Notes: a model not told the origin generated them from the sequence alone. A stretch of DNA of 64,000 bases from Gemmatimonadota bacterium (GCA_012267505.1 JAAXGI010000061.1:1-64000); one strand, 5' to 3'. Shown: positions 48,118-57,918, numbered from the stretch's first letter. Program-made: numbers and translations.

Positions 48118-49485
48118 CTACACCCCTGAGAGTATGTCTATCGGCAGCTTGCCCGTGCTGGAGCCGATCCTCTCCACCGGCACATCGAACTTGTCCATCA
48201 GAGCCACGAGCATGTTGGGAAGCGGAGGATGGTCACGGTACGTGATATGGCGTCCCCCCCGGAGCCGTCCGGCTCCGCCGCCGACGAGCAACACCGGCAG
48301 ATTGTCGCCCGCGTGGCCGCTGCTGTTCGAAATGCCCGATCCGTACATGATCGTCATGTTGTCGAGGAGCGTCCCGTCGATGTCGGGGGTCGCATCGAGC
48401 TTCTCCAGGTACTCGGCGAACAGCTGCACGTGGTACAGGTTGATCCTGGACATCTTCTCGACGAGTTCCGGCGTGTTGTTGTGGTGCGAGAGCGGATGGT
48501 GCGCCTCCGACACCCCGGTCTGCGGGTACTGACGGCCGCTCAGCTCCTTGCCCACCATGAAGGTGATGACGCGCGTCAGGTCCGTCTGCAGCGCGAGGAG
48601 CTGGAGGTCCATCATGAGCCTCGCGTGCTCCTCGAAGTCGGCGGGCGCGCCCTGCGGCTGATCCATGACCGGCAACTCCATGTCGATCTGTTCCTCGGCC
48701 CTCTGGATCCGCCGCTCCACGTCACGGATCGATGAGGCAAACTGCTCGATCCTGATGTTGTCCTGCGGCCCCACCGCCTTGTTGAGCGCCGCCAGGTCGT
48801 CGAGCACGGAATCCAGGATGCTCTTCTGCTGGCGCAGCCGGGCTTCCCTCGCCGCACGCTCTGTGGAGCCGGCATCTCCGAAGAGGCGCTCGAAGAGGGA
48901 GCGCGGGTTGTACTCCATCGGGAGCGCCTGCGTCGGGCTGACCCAGGAGATCGTGTGGGTGTACACGCAGCTCTGGCCGATGCTGCAGGATCCGGCGAGG
49001 GCCGGCGCGTCCAGCGATACCTGGAGCGAGGCCAGCTGCGTCTCCTGACCCAGCTCCCTGGCCAGCAGCTGATCCATCGACACGTCGGCGAAGATATCCA
49101 CCTCGGTCTCGCCGCCGCGGTCCGTTCCCGTAAGCCAGGAGCCCGAGGCACCCGCGTGCACGTTGACCCAGCTCGCGTGGAGGCCGGAGAACTGGGTGAC
49201 CCGATCCCGGAACGGCGCCAGCGGTTCCAGAATGGGCATGAGCCGAAGAGGCTCCTCGAAGGACTCCTCGGCGTGGAAGTTGCCCGCCTGTCCCGACGGG
49301 GTCCAGTACTGCATCGCCATCCCGTTGGGGACATAGAAGGCCTGGAACCGGTGCGGCCGCTGGAGGCGGCTCCTCCCCGCAGCCGAAAGGGGGGCCATCG
49401 CGTCCAGGAACGGGAGCGCCACCGTGGCGCCAAGACCGCGCAGCAGTGTTCGTCGCGACATCGCCTTCCCGGTGAGGATCCTCAT
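48118..49485 (-). CDS. DUF1552 protein, Tat-exported
   Basis: 455 aa. Twin-arginine start (MSRRTLLRGLGATVALPFLDAM). The DUF1552 body shows AFYVPNGMAMQYW, HASWVNVHAGASGSWLTGTDR, SVDQLLARELGQ-like text and GVSEAHHPLSHHNN. DUF1552 and DUF1592 proteins occur as pairs in Planctomycetota, Acidobacteriota and Gemmatimonadota, with unknown function. It is 113 bases downstream of its DUF1592 partner. Confidence 0.92.
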   Translation of the reverse strand: MRILTGKAMSRRTLLRGLGATVALPFLDAMAPLSAAGRSRLQRPHRFQAFYVPNGMAMQYWTPSGQAGNFHAEESFEEPLRLMPILEPLAPFRDRVTQFSGLHASWVNVHAGASGSWLTGTDRGGETEVDIFADVSMDQLLARELGQETQLASLQVSLDAPALAGSCSIGQSCVYTHTISWVSPTQALPMEYNPRSLFERLFGDAGSTERAAREARLRQQKSILDSVLDDLAALNKAVGPQDNIRIEQFASSIRDVERRIQRAEEQIDMELPVMDQPQGAPADFEEHARLMMDLQLLALQTDLTRVITFMVGKELSGRQYPQTGVSEAHHPLSHHNNTPELVEKMSRINLYHVQLFAEYLEKLDATPDIDGTLLDNMTIMYGSGISNSSGHAGDNLPVLLVGGGAGRLRGGRHITYRDHPPLPNMLVALMDKFDVPVERIGSSTGKLPIDILSGV

Positions 49486-49598
49486 CGGCTTCTCCTTTCG
49501 GAACTAGGAACCACGGGCGTCCCTCTGCCCACCTATCCTTATTGCGGCCGCAGCCGCCTCTTGCTCTTCCTCGCGTCCGGCTTGCTGCGCCGCCGGTC

Positions 49599-52148
49599 TC
49601 AGTTTGCTGCGACCTCCTCGCCGGCCGCCCGCATGAGGAACGCGGGAGTCTCGACGACCCCGAGGACAATCGAAGACCAAGTGTAGTCGTCGGCCGCCGC
49701 GTCGCGGACGATCCGGCGCACTGCCGGCGCGTCGTAGTATTCCAGGGTACGGCCGAGCGCGTAGACCATGAGCTTTTCCGTCACGACGCCCACGAACGAC
49801 TCGGTGTTGTCCAGCAGGTACGACCGGAGGTCTGCCAGCCCCCGAACCTCCGTGCCGTTCGGCATCGTGCCTCCGACATCGATCGGATTGCCGGACTCGT
49901 CGCGGACGCGCCACCCCCCGAGAGCGTCAAAGTTCTCCAGCGCGAAGCCCGGAGGATCGATTGTGGCGTGACAGCTGTAGCACGCCGGATTCTCCCGGTG
50001 CTGCGCCAGACGCTCGCGTATCGACGGAGGCACAGACTCTCCCGCCTCGGCCAGGTCGGTGACCAAGTTGTCGGGGGGCGGGGGGGGAGGCGACCCTAGG
50101 AAGTTGGTCAACAGGTACTTGCCGCGGATCACCGGCGACGTGCGGTCGGGATAGGAGGTGATCGAGAGTATCGATCCGTGGCCGAGGAGCCCTCCGCGCT
50201 GCTCCGGGTCCGGCAGGTCGACCCGCCGGAACTTGGATCCGGAGACGCCGGGAATCCCGTAGTGCCGCGCCAGGCGCTCGTTGACGTGGGTGTAGTCCGC
50301 CCCGATCAGCTCCAGCACACTCCTGTCGTCGCGGATCGTGCCGGCGATGAACAGCTCCGTTTCCTCCCGGAACGCCTCCACCAGATTCTGGTCGAAGTGC
50401 GGATACCGACGGTCCTCGACCACGACCTCGTCGAGGCGGCGGAGCTCCAGCCACTGCGCCGCGAAATCGGTGGTGAGCGTCTCGACCGCGCGCGGGTCCG
50501 CAAGCATTCGCCGGACTTCCCGCTCCAGGGTCACGGGCTCGGTAAGCTGTCCCCGCTCGGCCAGGTCGAGAAGGCGCTCGTCGGGGATGCTACTCCAGAG
50601 GAAGAACGACAGGCGTGAGGCGAGTTCGAGATCGCTCAGTCGATAGGACTCGCCCGGCTCTGTCCCCGCCGGGTGCTCGTAGACGCGCAGGAGGAAGGCG
50701 GGACTGACCAGGAGCCGCTCAAGCGCATATTGGATCCCGTCGTCGAAGCTCCCGCCCTCCCGGCGACCCATATGGAAGAACTCGAGCAGCGTCTGAACCT
50801 CGTCCCCGGTTGCGGGGCGGCGATAGCCGCGACGGGCCATCCGGGAGAGGATCTCGGCCGCGCACAACTCCTCCTCCGCGCCGCGCTCCGGGTGGCAGAC
50901 GAAGATCTCCCGGCGGCTGGGCGTGTCCAGCTCCTCTCCGCTGGCCGTGACCTCGTAGGGGCCCGTGATGTCGACGGACCGCAGGAGCTGGTAGCCCATG
51001 TAGCGCTCGTCGTTGTTGATTCCCCGTCCCCTGAACGGCATCTGCGGCAGGCTCTCCGGCGCCCACTGCTCCCGGACGAACGAGACGCTGACAACGTGGG
51101 ATCCCGCCTCCACATGGAAGCGCGCTCCCACATCCTCGACGGCGTCGTGCATGTAGGCTTCCCACTCGGGATCGCCGAAGCCGGTGGCTCTCCCGGCGAA
51201 ACCACCCGTGGGCGCAGGATGGCCGGGGGGGCCTCCGATCGTGGCACGTCCCACGAGCTCGCCATCGATCCGGAACTCGAGGGTCTGCGGCCACCCTAGC
51301 CCGATGATGTAGTCCACGTACTGGCGCCAGAAGTCGACGCCGAGCGCGTACTCGCCGTCGACGGGGAAGTAGTGGACGACGGCGAGACCGCCTCGGGAGC
51401 CGAGCGGCAGGTCCTCGCCCATCCGGCTGTCCTGCTCCATGTACCTGTCGACCTCGACCGTCCGCCCCTCGGGGCCCCGGGGAGGCAGGCCCACCGCCAG
51501 GCGCGTGACCATGCGGGCCACTGACATGTAGCGCTCCACATGCGCTGTCGTGAGGGAGAGGCTCGCCGCAAGGTTGTCGAAGCTCCCGTCCGTCACCTCG
51601 TCGCCCGGCAGGAGATCCCTTACGTCCACCTCAACCGCGAGGAGATCCCGGATCGCGTTGCCGTACTCCGCCCGGTTCATGCGGTGCACGGGAGCGATGC
51701 TTCCCGGATCGATCTCCGCGGTCTCGTCGATCCCCCGCTCGAGCCAGCGTACGAGGGTAGCGTAGGTCTCGGGATCCGGGCGTGGCATCCCGGCCGGGGG
51801 CATCATGCCTGTCCGAACCTTCCGGATCACCCGCTCCCACGCCTCTGGATTCGTGGCTGGTGTCCCGACGTCCAGCATATCGAGCGCAAGGCCCCCGGGC
51901 GCTGTCCCGGCGTCTAGGGCCGCCTGGTTGTGGCAGGCGACGCAGTACTGATCGAGGGCTGCCCTGGCGCCGAGTGCATCGGAAGAGGCCGCAGGCGCGG
52001 CGGCACGCGGCGGCGGCCCGGCGGGCGTCGACCGGAGGCAAGCCGCCAAGCCCAGGCCAAGCCCGCCGGCCACGATCACGAACGGGAGTACCGATCTCCT
52101 CCCCGCACGGCAACGTCCTCCCACGATCCCCCGCTTCCTGGCGCCCAT
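49599..52148 (-). CDS. DUF1592/DUF1588/DUF1587-type cytochrome c protein
   Basis: 849 aa from ATG 52148 (GGAG 9 bases upstream). A membrane or signal segment (VLPFVIVAGGLGLGLAAC) precedes a cytochrome c motif YCVACHN. The set of DUF domains follows: DUF1587 (APVHRMNRAEYGNAIRDLL), DUF1595/DUF1592 (LSDLELASRLSFFLWSSIPDERLL), DUF1588 (ASPVIRGKYLL, changed to TSPVIRGKYLL) with an ACYSCHATIDPPGFALENFD second CxxCH, and DUF1585 at the end. It is thought to be an exported electron-transfer protein; the substrate is unknown. It precedes DUF1552 in the same direction. Confidence 0.9.
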   Translation of the reverse strand: MGARKRGIVGGRCRAGRRSVLPFVIVAGGLGLGLAACLRSTPAGPPPRAAAPAASSDALGARAALDQYCVACHNQAALDAGTAPGGLALDMLDVGTPATNPEAWERVIRKVRTGMMPPAGMPRPDPETYATLVRWLERGIDETAEIDPGSIAPVHRMNRAEYGNAIRDLLAVEVDVRDLLPGDEVTDGSFDNLAASLSLTTAHVERYMSVARMVTRLAVGLPPRGPEGRTVEVDRYMEQDSRMGEDLPLGSRGGLAVVHYFPVDGEYALGVDFWRQYVDYIIGLGWPQTLEFRIDGELVGRATIGGPPGHPAPTGGFAGRATGFGDPEWEAYMHDAVEDVGARFHVEAGSHVVSVSFVREQWAPESLPQMPFRGRGINNDERYMGYQLLRSVDITGPYEVTASGEELDTPSRREIFVCHPERGAEEELCAAEILSRMARRGYRRPATGDEVQTLLEFFHMGRREGGSFDDGIQYALERLLVSPAFLLRVYEHPAGTEPGESYRLSDLELASRLSFFLWSSIPDERLLDLAERGQLTEPVTLEREVRRMLADPRAVETLTTDFAAQWLELRRLDEVVVEDRRYPHFDQNLVEAFREETELFIAGTIRDDRSVLELIGADYTHVNERLARHYGIPGVSGSKFRRVDLPDPEQRGGLLGHGSILSITSYPDRTSPVIRGKYLLTNFLGSPPPPPPDNLVTDLAEAGESVPPSIRERLAQHRENPACYSCHATIDPPGFALENFDALGGWRVRDESGNPIDVGGTMPNGTEVRGLADLRSYLLDNTESFVGVVTEKLMVYALGRTLEYYDAPAVRRIVRDAAADDYTWSSIVLGVVETPAFLMRAAGEEVAAN

Positions 52149-52373
52149 TGCGTGCTTCTCCGTGAGCGAGCCCCGGGCCCGGCTCCTAGCTAGACGACTA
52201 AAGATAGGAGCCACGGAAGGATCCCGAAATAGCGTCCGGGTGGTGCGAAGAGCCTCGCCCGAAGGCCCCGCGACGGAGTGTGCCGGGCCCCGTGGCCCGC
52301 GGCCAGGCCGCGGGCCGTCGCAACGATCCGCCCGCCGGGGCGCTCCCCCGTCCGCTCCCGAGGACACGGACGA

Positions 52374-53117
52374 TCAGCCTCCCAGACTCGCCAAAAGCGA
52401 CGGAGCCCCCGCGCCGTCCTCGAGCCCCCGCGCGAGAAAGCCGGTCACGTTCGCCGCCGCGAAGCTCACGCCGTGAAGGTTCAGCTCCGGGCTCACCCCC
52501 GGGATCGGGCGCGGGTACCCCGAGGCGCGGAAGCGGAGAGCGGGTGCCGCGGGGCCTTCCCCGCCGGCCCCGCCCCCACCCGTACCGCTGACCCGCAGCT
52601 CCTCTCGCGCGCACTCCCGGTCCAGCTCCACTCCGGCGGTGCCGGGAAGGCACCCGGGCAGCCACACCCTCCCGTCGTGGACGGCGGGAGAGACGACGAG
52701 CGACCCCCTCCCGACCGCTTTTGCCACCACCGCCGCCATCGCGCCCCGGTGCTTGGGCCGCTGCGTGCCGAGGCTGAGGTTGATGAGGTCGACGCCCCGC
52801 CCCGCCGCCCACTCGATCGCCCGAACGAGCGCGAACGCCGTGGTCGAGAGCCGGGTGCCGAAGACGCGCACAGCCCATATCTCGGCGTCGGGAGCCTTTT
52901 CCCTGATCGCGGCGGCAACCGCCGTTCCGTGCCCGATCCGGTCCGTGAAGTCGCGCTTTTCGGCCCCGTCCGGAGCGATGTGGATCCCGCCGGCCACTCC
53001 TCCGACGTGAGGGTGCCCGCCGTGCACACCGCTGTCGACGACGGCAACCCGGACCCCGCCGCCTGTCCGGCCCGCAAACGGCGGCTCCTCCAGGGTGAAC
53101 GAGCGGAACCCGCTCAC
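52374..53117 (-). CDS. qhpE: Subtilisin-like protease, gamma-subunit leader peptidase
   Basis: 247 aa. The catalytic triad is visible: Asp28 (VAVVDSG), His63 (IGHGTAVA) and Ser218 (GVSFAAAN, variant of GTSMA). There is no signal peptide, which fits its known role of removing the gamma-subunit leader in the cytoplasm before export. GTG 53117 overlaps the qhpF stop (GTGA), indicating coupling. An N-terminal extension upstream of it is open but unlikely. It is last in the qhp operon. Confidence 0.9.
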   Translation of the reverse strand: MSGFRSFTLEEPPFAGRTGGGVRVAVVDSGVHGGHPHVGGVAGGIHIAPDGAEKRDFTDRIGHGTAVAAAIREKAPDAEIWAVRVFGTRLSTTAFALVRAIEWAAGRGVDLINLSLGTQRPKHRGAMAAVVAKAVGRGSLVVSPAVHDGRVWLPGCLPGTAGVELDRECAREELRVSGTGGGGAGGEGPAAPALRFRASGYPRPIPGVSPELNLHGVSFAAANVTGFLARGLEDGAGAPSLLASLGG

Positions 53118-54871
53118 GCGTCCCTCCCGGCGATCGGTCCGCGAAAGAGCCCGTGGAAGGCGCCCCCGCTCCGGGTCAGCTCCCACGGCCGGCCCTCCTC
53201 GACCACCCGGCCGTTTTCGAGCACGACGATCCGGTCCGCCCTGCTCGCCAGGTCGAAGCGGTGCGTGACAAGGATCGTCGTGCGTCCGGCCATGACGGCC
53301 TCATAGCCCTCGATCACGCGCTCCTCGGAGGCCGGGTCCAGGTTAGCGGTGGCCTCGTCAAGCACCAGCACGGCGGGATCGGCGAGAAAGGCACGCGCGA
53401 TCGCGACGCGCTGGCGCTCCCCGGCCGAGAGTGTCATCCCCTGCTCGCCGGCGGGGGTGGCGCCTCCCTCGGGGAGCGATGCGAGGAACTCCTCGAGGCC
53501 CGCCGCGCGGGCCGCCGCCCTCACCTCCCCGTCGGAAGCGCCGGGCCGCGCATAGCGGATGTTCTCCTCCAGGGAGGCGTTGAAGATGTAGGGCTCCTGG
53601 TCGACCGGGACGATGTGCGTCCGGAGGCTCGCCAGCGTCAACGCGCGGATGTCCACCCCGTCCAGGAGGATCCGCCCCCCGTCGGGATCGAGCTGCCGGA
53701 CCAGGAGGTCGACGACAGTTGACTTCCCGCTCCCGCTCGGCCCGACGATCGCCACGGTCGCGCCGGGCGCCACTGCGAGGCCCACCTCCGTGAGCACGGC
53801 GCCACCCCGGCCGAAGGAGAGCGAGACGGAGTCGAGCGCGACGGCGCCCTCCACGCGCTCAAGGGCGATCGCGTCTGGTGCCTCCACCACCTCGGGCTCG
53901 GTATCGACGATCTCGTCGACGCGCCGGAGCGACACCTCGGCCGTCGCGAGGTTGGCATATAGCCCCATGAGCCCGCGGACTGGCTGCAGGACCCGCATCT
54001 GGTAGGCCATGAAGGCCACGAAGGTGCCGAGGGTGATCGCCTCGTCGATCACCCGGCTCCCGCCGTAGAGAAACACGACGCCCGTGCTCACCACGAGGAT
54101 CAGCCCTGGCAGCCCGCCCGCGAGGTAGGTGAGCCACCGCATCGACAGCAACGCACGCACGAAGTCGTCGTTCTTGCCCCGGAAGCGGGCGAGCTCGCGG
54201 GTCTGGGCGTTCGAGGAGACGACGAGCCTCGTGGCCCGGATCGTCTCGATCAGGAAGGCCCCGATGTCGGCGCTCTGTTCACGCACGATGCGGACGCTCG
54301 TCTCCAGCTTCCTCCTGTAGACGACCAGCGCCCAGACGCTCGGGGGGAGGAGCACGATGCTCACCGAGAAGAGCCGCCAGTCCAGGTAGACGAGCATCCC
54401 GACGGTGCCGGCCAGGTACACCGTGCTCGTGACCCACGCGAGCGCGCTCTCGGCCAGGATCCGCTGGATCTCTGCGATGTCGCTGTTCAGCCGCGAGACG
54501 ATGTCCCCGAGCGGCCTCGATGCGAAGAAGCGGGGGGAGAGCCGCTGAAGGTGGGCGTAGACGTCGACGCGCATGTCGAAGAGGACGTCGGCGGAGAGCT
54601 TCGTGTAGACCATCCCACTGACCACGTTCAGGGCAAAGGAGGCGAGCGGGATCGCGAGGAAGAGGGAGACGGTCCGCACGAGCGCGGCCATGTCCTGGCC
54701 GAGGAGCGCGTCGTCGACGAGGTCGCGGGAGAGGAGCGGGAGGTAGAGGGAGAGCGCGGTGCCGGTCAGGCTGATGAGGAGCACTGCGGCGAGCTGCCGA
54801 CGGTACGGGAGGAGGTACCGGGCCGCCCTTCGGAGATTCGGCCTTTTTCGGGCGGGGTCGGTCCCCGTCAA
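53114..54871 (-). CDS. qhpF: ABC exporter (fused membrane and ATPase domains) for gamma subunit
   Basis: 585 aa. Six-helix transmembrane domain (about 25-300), then ATPase: Walker A GPSGSGKS (377-384), signature LSAGE (481-485), Walker B VLVLDE (501-506), His537. It is a half-transporter that works as a dimer. In Paracoccus the homologue exports the crosslinked gamma peptide. TTG 54871 shares TTGA with the qhpB stop. The open frame runs to 55375, but the extra residues are antisense to qhpB and not plausible. Confidence 0.9.
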   Translation of the reverse strand: MTGTDPARKRPNLRRAARYLLPYRRQLAAVLLISLTGTALSLYLPLLSRDLVDDALLGQDMAALVRTVSLFLAIPLASFALNVVSGMVYTKLSADVLFDMRVDVYAHLQRLSPRFFASRPLGDIVSRLNSDIAEIQRILAESALAWVTSTVYLAGTVGMLVYLDWRLFSVSIVLLPPSVWALVVYRRKLETSVRIVREQSADIGAFLIETIRATRLVVSSNAQTRELARFRGKNDDFVRALLSMRWLTYLAGGLPGLILVVSTGVVFLYGGSRVIDEAITLGTFVAFMAYQMRVLQPVRGLMGLYANLATAEVSLRRVDEIVDTEPEVVEAPDAIALERVEGAVALDSVSLSFGRGGAVLTEVGLAVAPGATVAIVGPSGSGKSTVVDLLVRQLDPDGGRILLDGVDIRALTLASLRTHIVPVDQEPYIFNASLEENIRYARPGASDGEVRAAARAAGLEEFLASLPEGGATPAGEQGMTLSAGERQRVAIARAFLADPAVLVLDEATANLDPASEERVIEGYEAVMAGRTTILVTHRFDLASRADRIVVLENGRVVEEGRPWELTRSGGAFHGLFRGPIAGRDA

Positions 54872-55992
54872 CGGTCTGCCGCTGGCGACCCCTGCGGGAC
54901 GAGGAGGAAGGAGTTCATGTCGGCGTCCAGCTGGACCTGGCGGAGGTGCTCGTAGGTCCCGGAGTCGTAGACGTCGATGGTGTTGCCAGCCGTGTAGATG
55001 TACAGGAGCTCCCCGTTCGTGCTCACTCCCAGCGACATCCGCGGCCGTCCGGGGAACTGGGTGCGCCGCTCGAGCCGGCGGTTCACGAGGTCGAAGGTGA
55101 GGAACTCGTAGCGGCCGATCTGCTCCGCGAGCCCGTAGGCCTTCGTCCCGCCCGGGGCCATCCGGAACTCGACGCTCTCCGACGGGCCGAGCGTGTAGAA
55201 GTCGACCTCCCTGGCTTCCAGGTCGACCCGGGCGATCCCCATGAGCTCCCGGTTCTGAACGGGGTCGGTCGTGCGGAAGAGCCCCGTGTAGATCCCTTCC
55301 TCGTCGTAGGGGTTGTCCGGGAAGCCGAAGGAGAGTCTCCCGAGACCCGGCTCCCACGCGTCGGTGATCTCCCACCGGTCGACCTCGGTGAAGTTCCCGG
55401 TCTCAAGGACGATGAGGTCACCGGCGTCGTAGTACACGTGCTCCCCGTCCGGGGCGAAGATGATCGAGGCGCTCTGCACCTCGCCGTCGGGGAAGTCGAG
55501 CGTGTCGGCGACCGCGCCGTTGACCAGATCGTACTTGAGCATCACCGGGTCGCCGATCTCGTAGCGGTCGGAGAGCTTTATGTACTCCCGGACAAACATG
55601 ATCGCGTAGGTGTCGTCGGGGCTCGGCGTGAAGCCGTTGATGCGGACCGTCGACGGCCCGCGGCTGAGCGAATGGGTGCCGACCGAGCTGCGGCGCGCGA
55701 TGTCCACAACCTCGAACCGATCGCCCTCCGCGTCCTCGACGTAGAGAAGCGTGCCATCGGATGAGAGCTGGATGTCGTCGGGAATCTGGGCCGCGGTCTC
55801 GATCCGGTCGACCTCCTCGAGCGTCGCCTCGTCGATGATCCGGATCGTGCCGTCGTAGGCACTGATATAGATCGTGCCGTCACCGCCCGACCCGTGCGCC
55901 TGGGCGTGTGCGCCGTTCGCGTGCACGACCACACCCAGCGCGAGCACGAGGGCGGCGGGCAGGCTCCCTGGGGAGGCCACGGGGCTCGTCAC
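54868..55992 (-). CDS. qhpB: Quinohemoprotein amine dehydrogenase beta subunit
   Basis: 374 aa. A signal peptide (1-29, ends GAHAQ) leads into seven beta-propeller blades with repeats like GTIYISAYDGTIRIIDEATLEEVDRI and LLYIYTAGNTIDVYDSGTYEHLRQV. The beta subunit contacts gamma and lines the active-site cleft. GTG 55992 overlaps the qhpC stop (GTGA). Reading from ATG/GTG codons further upstream to 56142 would run through the qhpC gene in another frame and is rejected. Confidence 0.92.
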   Translation of the reverse strand: MTSPVASPGSLPAALVLALGVVVHANGAHAQAHGSGGDGTIYISAYDGTIRIIDEATLEEVDRIETAAQIPDDIQLSSDGTLLYVEDAEGDRFEVVDIARRSSVGTHSLSRGPSTVRINGFTPSPDDTYAIMFVREYIKLSDRYEIGDPVMLKYDLVNGAVADTLDFPDGEVQSASIIFAPDGEHVYYDAGDLIVLETGNFTEVDRWEITDAWEPGLGRLSFGFPDNPYDEEGIYTGLFRTTDPVQNRELMGIARVDLEAREVDFYTLGPSESVEFRMAPGGTKAYGLAEQIGRYEFLTFDLVNRRLERRTQFPGRPRMSLGVSTNGELLYIYTAGNTIDVYDSGTYEHLRQVQLDADMNSFLLVPQGSPAADR

Positions 55993-56387
55993 GGGAAGAT
56001 CAAGTCGATGTTGCGCCAATCGTTCTGGGCCGCCGCGCACTTCGCCGTCCAGTCCGGAGAGTAGTTGAGCTGGTCGGGAACGTGCGCCGGCCAGAAGCAT
56101 GCGAGGTGACAGTCGAAGAGGTCGCGCTCGACGGGCTGGCATAGGCCGGCCGTGCCGCCGGTCGAGTCGACTTCCCAGCCGGGGAAGAAGACGAGCGAGC
56201 AGCCGAGCGGGATGTGCGCCCCCGCCTCGCCGCTCTGGAGCGCGACGACGTCGTGCTCCCCCTCCGGGTCGGTCGGAACGCCGACCGTTGCGTCGGCCTC
56301 GCCGTAGCCGCCAGCTCGGTGGCCTCCGCCCTCCGTGTGGGCTTCGATGCGGCCGGCCTTCCGGTTGATGGGCTCCAGATGCTTCAA
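55989..56387 (-). CDS. qhpC: Quinohemoprotein amine dehydrogenase gamma subunit (CTQ-bearing)
   Basis: 132 aa. This subunit carries cysteine tryptophylquinone and three thioether crosslinks. Every modified residue is present with an offset of exactly +56 from the Paracoccus numbering: Cys63-Glu72, Cys83-Asp89 and Cys97-Asp105 for the thioethers, and Cys93-Trp99 for CTQ. Motifs include GWEVD, LCQP and ACFWPAHVPD. TTG 56387 has AGGAGG 5-6 bases upstream. The stretch before the mature region is about 56 residues, longer than the about 28-residue leader reported in Paracoccus. It lacks a Sec signal, as expected for ABC export. Confidence 0.95.
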   Translation of the reverse strand: MKHLEPINRKAGRIEAHTEGGGHRAGGYGEADATVGVPTDPEGEHDVVALQSGEAGAHIPLGCSLVFFPGWEVDSTGGTAGLCQPVERDLFDCHLACFWPAHVPDQLNYSPDWTAKCAAAQNDWRNIDLIFP

Positions 56388-56427
56388 AGCGCCTCCTCGG
56401 TCTCAGCGTTTCACGGCGAATCTCGCG

Positions 56428-57918
56428 CTACGCCGCGACTCTTCCCTCGCCGTCGAAGAGCTTCAGGAACTCCGGGTTCCTCACCGCGAGCTCCCCGTAG
56501 ATCTTCAGGCAGGTATCCGTCCAGCCGCGGATCCACTCGCAGAAGTGCAGGTTCGGCGCGGCGGTCGTCCCGTAGCGCGTGTGCGCCTCGTGGTAGCATC
56601 CGCCCGAGCAGATCGGCCGCGCCCAGCAGGTATGGCAGTCGGTCTTGTTGGCGATGTGGTGCTTCTTCAGGAATCCGAACTGGCGATCGCGGTCGATCCC
56701 GCCCTGCACCGTTCCGATGCCGTGCTCCTCCGAACCGGCGAACCGGTGGCAGAGCGCGACCTCCCCATCGGTGGCCACCCCCATCAGCCCCAGCCCGGCG
56801 CCGCACCCGTACGCCTTGCTCACGCCCTTGTGGATCTCCTCGAGCGTGTCCTTCACATTCGAGAAGCCGTGGTGCCTGTGCTCGACGGCGTGCGCGAGCC
56901 ACTCCGCCGCGAGCTCGTCGAACTGCGCGAGCATGCGGTCGCAGCCCTCGTCCTCGATCGCGTAGTCCCGCATCGAGGCGGTCGTGACCGGGGCGAACCC
57001 GACCTCCCAGAAGCCGATTTCCTCGGTCAGGTGCCGGAAGATCTTCATGACGTCCAGGTTCTGGCGCGTCAGCGTCACCCGGGCCGCGATGGGGCGCGAC
57101 CTGTGCCGGCGGAGGAGCTCCCGGATCTTGGGCAGGATGACCTCGTAGCTCCCCTTCCCGTTCCGGAAGACCCGGAACTTGTCCTGGGAATCCTGGGGTC
57201 CGTCGATCGAGATGGTCACCCCGACGCGATTCTCCGCGAGCCATTCGATGATCTCGGGGCGGAGGAGGGTCGCGTTGGTCGTGAGCGAGAACTCGACCTC
57301 CTTGCCCATCTCGCGGCCACGTGTCCGCGCGTAGGCCAACGTCTTCTTCAGCACCCTGAAATTGAGGAGCGTCTCCCCGCCGAAGAAGGTGAGGTGCGCA
57401 ACCTTGTTGTCGCCCGACTCCTGGAGCATGAACTCGACGCTCTCCCGGGCCACCTCCTCGCTCATGAAGCGGGGCTTCCCGCTCTCCGGAACGATCCGGT
57501 CCTCCCCGTACTCGTAGCAGTAGGTGCACGCCAAGTTGCACTTGCTCGTGACGTTCAGGACCATCGTCGTGAGCGGGAAGTCCTGCGGGGGGAGGATCGG
57601 TAGCATGCGCTCCTCCCGGCGGTCCACCGGGCGGACCGCCTGGACCTGCGAGAGCTCGGCGACCGCCCCGTCGACCTGGTCGGCCCCGAACCGGGAGGAG
57701 AGGACCGCGCGGAGCTCGGCCGGTGTCCGCCTCGCCTCCTCGAGCGCTTCGAGCACGGCGTAGCTCGGCTCGTCGAGCCGGAAGACGCCCGCGCTCGGCA
57801 CCAGGTAGAGGAAGTGCCCGCCGGCGGCCTCGAAGTGGTGGAACTCGCGGAGCGCGAGCTTCGCGCCGCCCGCAGCCGGTCCGGCCGTCGGGCCCGTCCC
57901 CGCCACGGCCCGGCTCAT
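56428..57918 (-). CDS. qhpD: Radical SAM/SPASM thioether-crosslinking maturase
   Basis: 496 aa. The radical SAM cluster motif CNLACTYC (Cys127, Cys131, Cys134) lies after an N-terminal peptide-recognition-like region. A SPASM-type C-terminus has several further Cys (TDCHTCWARPICSGGC and HFCEW). It forms the three Cys-to-Asp/Glu thioether bridges in QhpC. ATG 57918 overlaps the qhpA stop (ATGA). It lies between qhpA and qhpC, 40 bases before qhpC. Confidence 0.95.
   Translation of the reverse strand: MSRAVAGTGPTAGPAAGGAKLALREFHHFEAAGGHFLYLVPSAGVFRLDEPSYAVLEALEEARRTPAELRAVLSSRFGADQVDGAVAELSQVQAVRPVDRREERMLPILPPQDFPLTTMVLNVTSKCNLACTYCYEYGEDRIVPESGKPRFMSEEVARESVEFMLQESGDNKVAHLTFFGGETLLNFRVLKKTLAYARTRGREMGKEVEFSLTTNATLLRPEIIEWLAENRVGVTISIDGPQDSQDKFRVFRNGKGSYEVILPKIRELLRRHRSRPIAARVTLTRQNLDVMKIFRHLTEEIGFWEVGFAPVTTASMRDYAIEDEGCDRMLAQFDELAAEWLAHAVEHRHHGFSNVKDTLEEIHKGVSKAYGCGAGLGLMGVATDGEVALCHRFAGSEEHGIGTVQGGIDRDRQFGFLKKHHIANKTDCHTCWARPICSGGCYHEAHTRYGTTAAPNLHFCEWIRGWTDTCLKIYGELAVRNPEFLKLFDGEGRVAA

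Noticed and set aside
54872-55375. N-terminal extension of the ABC exporter
   Set aside because: Lies in an alternative frame of qhpB; low-complexity Arg/Pro-rich text, while TTG 54871 gives a normal exporter start.
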